Below, in pieces: positions 1 to 5,070 of a DNA stretch of 5,070 nt (position 1 is its first letter; every line of letters starts with the position of its first letter). Where the stretch lies: the NCBI GenBank assembly GCA_938015405.1, contig CALLPZ010000147.1, positions 1 through 5,070 on the forward strand. Direction: 5' to 3'. The notes under the pieces were generated by a model that saw only the letters and a list, made by a program, of their open reading frames with translations, was not told the DNA's origin and ran no database searches. The DNA comes from an uncultured Pseudanabaenaceae cyanobacterium. Its GTDB lineage: Bacteria > Cyanobacteriota > Cyanobacteriia > PCC-9006 > JAAUQQ01. A program made the position numbers and the translations under genes.

Positions 1-335
1 AGCGACTGCATCACCGCCTTCGACTCATCCGTCCCCAGAAAATCAAACACATACTCCTTCTTCGGCACATCAACCGCCAAAAACGTCCACATATCCTGAA
101 GCATCTCATCCGCCATCACCGTAGTTGTACCAAAAACTACGTGAGTAACATCATGATTGCGCAGATAAGCCCCTAGCTTCTCACTCGAAGTCTGGCTCGT
201 ATCAAACAGCCCCGAATTTGCGCCGTAATATTCATCCAATCCCTCACGCAGCGTCATTCCACAGTCCTGGGCTTGATAGCGCAGCCTGACCTGGCTCGCA
301 GGCATCGTTAGCGATGTAAGCATTTGGGAATCCAT
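1..335 (-). CDS. Coq4-family protein, partial (C-terminus beyond the window)
   Basis: Reading leftward from the ATG at 335 gives 111 codons with no stop; the gene continues past base 1. Residues 61-65 read HDVTH, and E77 follows after exactly eleven residues, matching the HDxxHx11E metal-binding motif of the Coq4 family. The preceding stretch (about 27-45, MTLREGLDEYYGANSGLF) and the one after the motif (about 80-100, DMWTFLAVDV then a YVFDFL segment) also look like the bacterial Coq4-like proteins I remember. In mitochondria and proteobacteria Coq4 acts in ubiquinone ring modification. Cyanobacteria make plastoquinone instead, so the substrate here is unknown and I give no gene symbol. The start at 335 is chosen for its strong ribosome site. 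An in-frame ATG at 323 is possible but is placed worse. It lies 101 bases downstream of the desaturase in the same direction. Confidence is good for the family and low for the reaction. Confidence 0.72.
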   Translation of the reverse strand, partial: MDSQMLTSLTMPASQVRLRYQAQDCGMTLREGLDEYYGANSGLFDTSQTSSEKLGAYLRNHDVTHVVFGTTTVMADEMLQDMWTFLAVDVPKKEYVFDFLGTDESKAVMQS

Positions 336-344
336 ATGGCCCCA

Positions 345-350
345 CTCCTT
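345..350 (-). promoter_or_regulatory. Shine-Dalgarno site of the Coq4-like gene
   Basis: Read on the minus strand this is AAGGAG, followed by nine bases and then the ATG at 335. It is the best ribosome-binding match among the three genes here and fixes the start at 335 rather than 323. Confidence 0.65.
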
Positions 351-390
351 GCTCAGAGAACCCTAGAGAGAATCCTCTTCAGCTTAACCA

Positions 391-426
391 AGCATTTCTG
401 CTTTCGGGCTAAATTCGCCAAATGCT
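391..426 (-). repeat. Inverted repeat between the desaturase and the Coq4-like gene
   Basis: AGCATTT at 391-397 is matched by its exact complement AAATGCT at 420-426, with 22 bases between. Inside the loop there is a further short GGC/GCC pairing (minus-strand sense GGCGAATTTAGCC). It lies directly after the desaturase stop codon, so a transcript-end or processing stem-loop is possible. No run of T follows on the minus strand and the stem is AT-rich, so I do not call it an intrinsic terminator. The rest of the 336-436 gap shows only the ribosome site and an AGAG/CTCT mini-stem. Confidence 0.3.
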
Positions 427-436
427 CAAACAATCT

Positions 437-1516
437 CTAACCAAGCTCATCAATCGAAACCAAACGTTCTGCCGTCGCATCCCACAAAATAAACTTCGAA
501 CAATGTTGGATATCAGAAAGCCGTAACGTCTTGATATTGCCCAAAAGATGAATATTTTCCTGATGACAAGCCCTCAAATTATAATTTGGGATTCTTTCAG
601 AAAGGTGATGAATATTGTGGTAGCTAATATCCGCTGTAAACCATTTCAGAATCGCTGGAATCTCTAAATAGCTGCTGCCTTCCGTAGCTCCCAAAAAATA
701 ATCCCATCCTTCAGTCTTATGAGCATAGGTTCCCTCAAAATTATGCTGAATAAAGAAGATGAAAATAAATAACGCAGCAGAAATAGTTAATACAATGGCA
801 TAGACTCCCAGAAAAAAGCCTGCTCCCAGCCAGTGACAGAACAACACCCAACTGCTCACCACGACAATATTATTCAAAAGCACATCCAAAAATTCAGCAT
901 TTGAGCCCCAATACTTAGATTCATGCGATGTAATTACCTCTGATAACTGGGTTGCAGAACCTGGCTTCAAAGCAACAATCCCCTCACAAATCCAGTCATA
1001 GAGACCCGCTATCAGAATCAGCCTAGGCTTAAAGGCCAGATAGAACAGCCCCCCAGGAAAAGTCATTAAAGGATGCCGAATAATGCCATACAGTTTTTTA
1101 TCCCGACCACTGAGAAGCGCATACTCATCCGTAGACAAGAAATCTCCAATACTTCGATATTGTTCCCAATCTCCATTCGTCTTGTGGTGAAAAGCATGAT
1201 CCCTCGCCCACCAATACTGAGGCATTGCATTGATACAGCCTAAAACAAATCCCACGATGCGATTAGCAGCTTTAGACTGAAAGAGGGCGTTATGTCCACA
1301 ATCATGCATCAATGAAAAGCAACGCAATGAAAACAGGACAATCAGAGCAATAGTAGGCGGCAATATCCAAACTGAGATTTGCGAACCATAAAAAGCAAAG
1401 ACCCATAGCCCAAAATAAGGAATTAATGTATTCAGGATCTGCCAAGTGGCCCGCAGATCATTACTCTCCATATACGAATTCAGTACAAAATCAGATTTCT
1501 GGGGGGCGCGATTCAT
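437..1516 (-). CDS. Membrane fatty-acid desaturase, three-histidine-box family
   Basis: This 359-residue protein belongs to the integral-membrane diiron desaturases, which use O2 and reduced ferredoxin (in cyanobacteria) to put double bonds into membrane-lipid acyl chains. All three histidine boxes are present: HDCGH at 71-75, HAFHH at 107-111 and HNIHH at 300-304, with an extra QHNFEG at 257-262. Hydrophobic segments at about 30-66, 155-175 and 215-257 fit the usual paired-helix layout with the boxes on the cytoplasmic side. The text after box 3 (RIPNYNL, 308-314) resembles the IPxYNL of DesA-type delta-12/omega desaturases, but box 2 (HAFHHKTNGD) differs from classical cyanobacterial DesA, so I do not assign the position of desaturation or a symbol. 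Length is normal for the family. The start at 1516 has a weak ribosome site; a three-codon frame (ATG at 1528) ends in TGA directly against it (TGAATG). Codon use is AT-richer than in the large gene to the right. The Coq4-like gene follows 101 bases downstream. Confidence 0.9.
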   Translation of the reverse strand: MNRAPQKSDFVLNSYMESNDLRATWQILNTLIPYFGLWVFAFYGSQISVWILPPTIALIVLFSLRCFSLMHDCGHNALFQSKAANRIVGFVLGCINAMPQYWWARDHAFHHKTNGDWEQYRSIGDFLSTDEYALLSGRDKKLYGIIRHPLMTFPGGLFYLAFKPRLILIAGLYDWICEGIVALKPGSATQLSEVITSHESKYWGSNAEFLDVLLNNIVVVSSWVLFCHWLGAGFFLGVYAIVLTISAALFIFIFFIQHNFEGTYAHKTEGWDYFLGATEGSSYLEIPAILKWFTADISYHNIHHLSERIPNYNLRACHQENIHLLGNIKTLRLSDIQHCSKFILWDATAERLVSIDELG

Positions 1517-1828
1517 TCAAAAACTCATGATTCAGCTCGGAGCAGACGAAGTAGCGCAATTCAGGTCAAAGTTCTAGGTTCAGGCATCAATCATTTACAT
1601 TCACCCAAGATTGAATGCTCTAGGAACGTGACCTCTACAGTTTAACCAATCGCTTCACTTCAACCTAAAAACTGAATACTGGGATGGAATCCTGCTAGTT
1701 AGCAATGACTTAATTAGACTCTAAGACTAATTTTAACGAAAATGAACCTGCCCCAGGACGACAGTGCTTAATGATACTCTGATCACCCACCCCATCCCGT
1801 GAATCGTCACCTTCACTCAGGTTTACCC
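1517..1828. promoter_or_regulatory. Divergent intergenic region, promoters not resolved
   Basis: These 312 bases hold no gene that I can support and must carry the start signals for both the leftward desaturase and the rightward mosaic gene. I found no convincing -35/-10 pair on either strand. The nearest is a TTGAAG on the minus strand (about 1658-1663), whose partner 17 bases on is poor. Dyad elements are conspicuous: a nested imperfect dyad at 1571-1627, GGAT/ATCC with a 3-base loop at 1682-1692, GCTA/TAGC at 1694-1703 and AATTAG/CTAATT at 1712-1732. In the reading frame of the large gene a TGA at 1772-1774 closes the frame upstream, limiting the start to GTG 1799 or ATG 1829. Confidence 0.4.
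1571..1627. repeat. Nested imperfect dyad, possible operator
   Basis: The inner arms are GCATCAATC (1584-1592) and GATTGAATGC (1609-1618), complementary apart from one bulged base, around a 16-base loop. The outer arms GTTCTAG (1571-1577) and CTAGGAAC (1620-1627) are again complementary apart from one bulge. It sits 55-110 bases upstream of the desaturase start. No T tract follows, so a protein-binding site or leader structure is more likely than a terminator. The assignment rests only on symmetry. Confidence 0.3.
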
Positions 1829-2353
1829 ATGGACAGGACCTCACAGCTCGACCCCCAAGACCTGGCTGTACTGGAGGAGGTCATCACACAAGCCCAATCG
1901 TTGCTGCAACAAGCCGCGCTAAAACCAAGCTTTGACTCACACCTAACCCAAGCCTTTGGCCCGCTATTTGCCCCAGAGGTAGCAGCACAAGTCAAACAGC
2001 AACTTGCCTCAGGCCGTTATCGCTGGCCAAAGCTGGAGGTCCGCAGTCGCCAAGAATTACAGGGTGCCTTAGGTGCCTATGGCGCAGAAACTCAGACGGT
2101 GTACCTATCCGCAGACTTCCTACAGGCCAACGCCACAACGCCAGAGCACATCACTGCGGTCCTACTCGAAGAATTTGGCCACTACTTAGATACCCAGCTC
2201 AATCCGATCGCAGATAGCCCCGGAGATGAAGGAGAAATCTTCTCCGCCTTAATACGCGGAGAGACACTCAGCCCTGCAACGTTGACTGACCTACGCAGCC
2301 AAAACGACCAAACGACACTACGGCTCGACGGCATTGAAACTGCTGTGGAACTG
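1829..2353 (+). other. N-terminal EExGH zincin-like module of the large protein
   Basis: Residues 1-175. A predicted helical start (about 9-45) is followed by a beta/alpha stretch leading to LLEEFGHYLD at 112-121 and DEGEIFSALIRGE at 133-145. I recognise the pattern of an L-x-E-E-x-G-H helix followed by GDEG-IF-AL--GE from the N-termini of many cyanobacterial calcium-binding and VCBS proteins. It resembles a zincin HExxH helix in which the first histidine is glutamate (E114), with E115 and H118 kept. Whether it binds metal is unknown. Confidence 0.6.
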
Positions 2354-5070
2354 GCCACAACTAGCTCTACCGGCAGCAACCAAGCCTTTACGAATCAGCA
2401 GCCCTTTGGAACGCTGAACTACGCGATCGCCCTCCAAGGCACCTTCCCCTCCCGCAACCTCAGCGCCACCCCCCACATCGGGGCTGTCATGCAATTTGCC
2501 GGCAACTTTGCCCCCCGAGGCTGGGCCCTCGCCGATGGTCAACTCCTCTCCATCAGCGAAAATCAAGCCCTCTTCAGCATCCTAGGCACCACCTACGGCG
2601 GCGATGGCAGAACCACCTTTGCCCTCCCCGATCTACGCGGCAGAACGCCCATTGGCACCGGAACCGGGGCAGGGCTCTCCACCATCACCCTGGGCGAAAC
2701 CGGGGGAGCAGAAGCCACAACGCTCGCCCTGACGAATCTGCCCAGCCACAGCCACAGCATTACTAACCCTGCTGGCACAACCTCCCAGGTCGGCAGCAAC
2801 CAATCTTTCAACAACCGAGATCCCTATCTGGGATTAACCCCCGTCATTAGCCTGGAAGGGACTTTCCCATCGCGCGATGGCCTCACCGCCCTCTCAGATG
2901 TCGGTGCGATCGGCTGGTTTGCTGGCAACTTTGCCCCCCGAGGCTGGGCCAAAGCTGAAGGCCAACTGTTAGCCATCTCGGATAACAATGCGCTGTTCTC
3001 TATTCTCGGTACCACCTTTGGCGGCGATGGTCGTACCACCTTTGGCCTACCCGATCTGCGAGGTCGATCTGCGGTGCATTTTGGCAGTGGTCCAGGCCTC
3101 ACCCCCATTAGCCTGGGCGAACAGGGTGGAACCGAAACGATCACCCTTAATGTCACCAACCTCCCTGTCCACGATCACATTATTTCCGCTGACCCCGCCG
3201 TTTTGACCGGCAGCACCGGCAGTGGCCAGAGCTTCAACAACCGCTCTCCCTACCTGGGCGTCAACTACCAGCTAGCTGTCACCGGCATCTTTCCCTCCCG
3301 CAACCTCAATGCTGACGAAGACAACAGTGGGTCTGAAGATGGACAACCCCAAGCAACCGGATTGCGCTCAGGCGAGACCGTCCTCAATGAAGCAGCTGGC
3401 CTAGCCGCCATCCAAAACTTGGCCCAAGTCGCCATCGCCCAATGGCAAGCCGCAGGCATCAGCGAAGTCCAAGTGGCCCAACTCGAATCGATCAATTATG
3501 CAATTGCTGATTTAGACCCCGGCAATCTCGCCTTTGTGGGCGAAGACAATCAAGTCACCATAGATGCTGACGCATCTGGCAGCGGCTGGTTCATCGATGA
3601 AACACCCTGGGAGCATTCAGAATTTGGCTCCACCGACCCCAGAACCGGCGAGCTTTTAGCCACAGCTCCCATCGCCCTAGGCGACTTTGACCTCTTGACC
3701 GCCATCCTCCATGAACAGGGTCACGTCCTTGGCTTTTCCCATACGCCAGAACCTGGCGCCATTATGTACGGAGCCTTAGGCACCGGAGGTCGCGTTCTAG
3801 CCAGCGCAGCAGATGTCGTTGAACCTAGTCAGGAGCACGAAGACGGCGATGCATACCTACTGGGTCAAGATGCCCTCATTGCTGGCGTTGGCATGTTTGG
3901 TGGAAACTTTCCGGTACGAAACTTTAGCCAAACCGATGGTCAGCTCATACCGCTTAGCCAAAATGAGACACTGTTTAGCCTCCTCGGGACGATCTACGGT
4001 GGAGATGGTCGCACAACATTTGCTGTGCCAGACTTTCGGGGCCGCAGCGTCATCCATGCTGGTCAAGGTCCAGGCTTAGCAAATTATCGCGAAGGGCAAA
4101 GCGGAGGAACTGAGACCACAACCCTGACGACCGCCAACCTCCCTGCCCACAGCCACAGCTTTAATGCAGCTCCCACTATTACCAGCACAGCCACGGTAAA
4201 TGCAGCCGAGAACCAAATCGCAGTCATTGATGTCAACGCAACAGACGATAGCGACAGCGAAGGATCTGGCTTAACCTACAGCCTAACTGGCGGCGCAGAC
4301 CAGGCTCGCTTCAGCCTCGATAGCAGCGGCATATTGACCTTCGTGGCTGCCCCAGACTTTGAGACACCGGGAGATGCCAATGGCGATAACGACTATCTCG
4401 TGCAAGTCACCGTCACCGATGCAGGTAGCCTAACTGCCGTTCAAGACCTTACCGTCAGCGTTACCAACGTCAACGAAGCACCGACCATTCTGGCCCCCAA
4501 TAGCGTCAATGTGCCTGAAAATGCGACCCCCGGCCAGCTCCTGGCAACGGTCTCCAGCAGCGATGTCGATGGTCCAGACAGCATTTTCTCCATTAGCTTC
4601 GGCAATGACGACGGCTTGTTTGTCATCAACGAGACTGGCGAAATCCGCCTTGCCGACAATGCCCAACTGGACTTCGAAACGGCTCCAACGACCTATGCCC
4701 TCACCATCAAAGTTGAAGAGGCCTCGGGCAACAATCCTTTGAGCGTATTGACGCCCCTGAGCATCAATATCACAGATGTCTTTGAGCCCGCTGAACCTGC
4801 TGCGATCGCCTGGAACACCAACACCGGAGTCGTCTCAGCCTTCGCCATCGACGGCACCACCGCCAGCCAAACGCCCATTGGTCGCACCATCACAGACCGC
4901 AACTGGGAACTACAAACCACCGGCGACCTCAACGGCGATGGCCAAGATGACGTCATCCTCCGCCATGCCCTAGCCGGTCAAAACCTGGTCTGGACCATGG
5001 CCGCTGGCGGTCAAAGCATCAGCAGTGAAACCCTCATTGGTCGCGATATTCCCGATGTCAACTGGCGCAT
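1829..5070 (+). CDS. Giant collar-metzincin-cadherin-FG-GAP mosaic protein, partial (C-terminus beyond the window)
   Basis: The frame is open from ATG 1829 to the window end: 1080 codons and no stop. Domain order: residues 1-175, cyanobacterial N-terminal module with LLEEFGHYLD (112-121) and GDEGEIFSALIRGE (132-145); 183-495, collar units 1 and 2; 496-680, metzincin with HEQGHVLGFSH (628-638) and Met-turn IMY (645-647); about 685-778, collar unit 3; 781-885 and 886-990, cadherin-like domains, the first ending NVNEAP; from about 991, FG-GAP/VCBS repeats with the calcium-loop pattern DLNGDGQDD (1033-1041). No hydrophobic signal peptide is visible, so type I secretion with a C-terminal signal outside the window is inferred. 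Role: probably an extracellular calcium-stabilised protease-adhesin; the target is unknown. ATG 1829 has a weak AGG at 1819-1821; GTG 1799 would add ten residues. Domain calls are firm; the function is inferred. Confidence 0.9.
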   Translation, partial: MDRTSQLDPQDLAVLEEVITQAQSLLQQAALKPSFDSHLTQAFGPLFAPEVAAQVKQQLASGRYRWPKLEVRSRQELQGALGAYGAETQTVYLSADFLQANATTPEHITAVLLEEFGHYLDTQLNPIADSPGDEGEIFSALIRGETLSPATLTDLRSQNDQTTLRLDGIETAVELATTSSTGSNQAFTNQQPFGTLNYAIALQGTFPSRNLSATPHIGAVMQFAGNFAPRGWALADGQLLSISENQALFSILGTTYGGDGRTTFALPDLRGRTPIGTGTGAGLSTITLGETGGAEATTLALTNLPSHSHSITNPAGTTSQVGSNQSFNNRDPYLGLTPVISLEGTFPSRDGLTALSDVGAIGWFAGNFAPRGWAKAEGQLLAISDNNALFSILGTTFGGDGRTTFGLPDLRGRSAVHFGSGPGLTPISLGEQGGTETITLNVTNLPVHDHIISADPAVLTGSTGSGQSFNNRSPYLGVNYQLAVTGIFPSRNLNADEDNSGSEDGQPQATGLRSGETVLNEAAGLAAIQNLAQVAIAQWQAAGISEVQVAQLESINYAIADLDPGNLAFVGEDNQVTIDADASGSGWFIDETPWEHSEFGSTDPRTGELLATAPIALGDFDLLTAILHEQGHVLGFSHTPEPGAIMYGALGTGGRVLASAADVVEPSQEHEDGDAYLLGQDALIAGVGMFGGNFPVRNFSQTDGQLIPLSQNETLFSLLGTIYGGDGRTTFAVPDFRGRSVIHAGQGPGLANYREGQSGGTETTTLTTANLPAHSHSFNAAPTITSTATVNAAENQIAVIDVNATDDSDSEGSGLTYSLTGGADQARFSLDSSGILTFVAAPDFETPGDANGDNDYLVQVTVTDAGSLTAVQDLTVSVTNVNEAPTILAPNSVNVPENATPGQLLATVSSSDVDGPDSIFSISFGNDDGLFVINETGEIRLADNAQLDFETAPTTYALTIKVEEASGNNPLSVLTPLSINITDVFEPAEPAAIAWNTNTGVVSAFAIDGTTASQTPIGRTITDRNWELQTTGDLNGDGQDDVILRHALAGQNLVWTMAAGGQSISSETLIGRDIPDVNWR
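2423..2430. repeat. HIP1 octameric palindrome
   Basis: GCGATCGC, the highly iterated palindrome abundant in many cyanobacterial genomes. Here it encodes Ala-Ile-Ala (199-201) in the strand before the first FPSR. Confidence 0.8.
3314..3868 (+). other. Metzincin (matrixin-like) protease domain inserted between collar units
   Basis: Residues 496-680. The zinc site HEQGHVLGFSH (628-638) has all three histidines (628, 632, 638) and the catalytic Glu 629, and a Met-turn (IMY, Met 646) follows eight residues after the last histidine. Upstream are an amphipathic helix around AIAQWQAAGIS (535-545), a strand TIDADASGSGWFID (577-590) and GDFDLLTAILHE (618-629), which together match a metzincin module I know from large bacterial VCBS and calcium-binding surface proteins. 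Acidic linkers flank it (around 496-505 and 665-674). It is predicted to be catalytically competent; the substrate is unknown and could be the protein itself. Confidence 0.8.
4169..4798 (+). repeat. Two cadherin-like domains
   Basis: Residues 781-885 and 886-990. The first has AEN (793-795), DVNATDDSDSEG (801-812), LTYSL (815-819), an FSLDSSGILTF strand (828-838), DFETPGDANGDNDY (843-856) and the closing VTNVNEAP (878-885). The second repeats the plan with PEN (896-898), SSDVDGPDS (910-918), FVINETGEIRL (931-941), LDFE (947-950) and ITDVFEP (981-987). These acidic positions bind calcium in the family and stiffen extracellular stalks. They separate the collar-protease head from the FG-GAP region. 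Confidence 0.8.
4802..4809. repeat. HIP1 octameric palindrome
   Basis: A second perfect GCGATCGC, encoding Ala-Ile-Ala (992-994) at the start of the FG-GAP region. Two perfect copies within 3.2 kb support a cyanobacterial host. Confidence 0.8.

Larger units (their letters stand above)
2375..4162 (+). repeat. Three tail-collar (microcystin-dependent-protein type) units, the third split off by an insert
   Basis: Collar heads are at residues 217-311, 358-452 and about 685-778. Each has a GQLL(S/A)IS or equivalent segment, GGDGRTTF (257-264, 398-405, 724-731), PD(L/F)RGR, a LGE-x-GG or GQSGG turn, and a closing HxH: HSH 307-309, HDH 448-450, HSH 774-776. The strand ending in FPSR that normally closes a unit appears at 206-209, 346-349 and 488-491. 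The period between units 1 and 2 is 141 residues (423 bases); between 2 and 3 it is 326 because of the inserted metzincin. Such domains come from phage short tail fibres and from stand-alone bacterial proteins; HxH binds metal in the phage trimer. No other phage genes are present. Confidence 0.85.

Noticed and set aside
391..426. Intrinsic terminator after the desaturase
   Set aside because: A stem can form but it is AT-rich with a long loop and no T run follows, so it is listed only as an inverted repeat.
1517..1528. Three-codon frame ending in TGA directly against the desaturase ATG, as a regulatory leader peptide
   Set aside because: It has no ribosome site of its own, and a frame this short occurs easily by chance.
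1799..1828. GTG at 1799 as the start of the large protein
   Set aside because: It is in frame and possible, but it has no better ribosome site, and ATG 1829 gives an N-terminus of the kind expected for this module.
1813..1995. Minus-strand 60-codon frame across the start of the large gene
   Set aside because: It overlaps the well-supported N-terminal module, and its Ser/Cys/Trp-rich translation looks like a shadow.
2182..3495. Minus-strand open frames of 65-111 codons opposite the large gene
   Set aside because: They are complements of the long plus-strand frame, are low in recognisable motifs and have no ribosome sites I could see; the plus frame carries clear domains throughout.
2375..4162. 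Prophage tail region
   Set aside because: The only phage-like material is the collar domains, embedded in a cellular-type mosaic protein; no other phage genes flank it.
3813..4973. Short plus- and minus-strand frames overlapping collar unit 3, the cadherin and the FG-GAP regions
   Set aside because: All lie out of frame or antisense within the continuous mosaic gene and show no family motif.

Overview
The window looks like a stretch of cyanobacterial chromosome. Two perfect copies of the HIP1 octamer (GCGATCGC) lie in the large right-hand gene. That gene also has the architecture of the large cyanobacterial extracellular mosaic proteins: an N-terminal EExGH module, tail-collar units, a metzincin, cadherin-like repeats and an FG-GAP/VCBS repeat. 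I cannot name the genus. There are no tRNA, rRNA, CRISPR or transposase signals.

Left part (1-1516, minus strand). A Coq4-family gene runs off the left edge; its start at 335 has a good Shine-Dalgarno sequence, and it carries the family's HDxxHx11E metal motif. Upstream of it, after a 101-base gap and in the same direction, is a complete 359-residue membrane fatty-acid desaturase with all three histidine boxes. The two could share a transcript, but nothing in the sequence proves it.

Middle (1517-1828). A 312-base AT-richer intergenic region separates the leftward desaturase from the rightward large gene. It holds several dyads that could be operators, but no convincing sigma-70 promoter.

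Right part (1829 to the window end, plus strand). One open frame of 1080 codons with no stop inside the window encodes a very large mosaic protein. Its order is: N-terminal EEFGH zincin-like module, three phage tail-collar (microcystin-dependent-protein type) units, a complete metzincin protease domain (HExxHxxGxxH plus Met-turn) lodged between collar units 2 and 3, two cadherin-like domains, and the start of an FG-GAP/VCBS repeat region. It is best read as a secreted or surface protease-adhesin. There is no N-terminal signal peptide, so a type I (C-terminal) export signal beyond the window is the likeliest route. The most notable points are the placement of the protease at a collar-unit junction, and the possibility that three collar units with three HxH motifs in one chain fold as an intramolecular version of the phage trimer.
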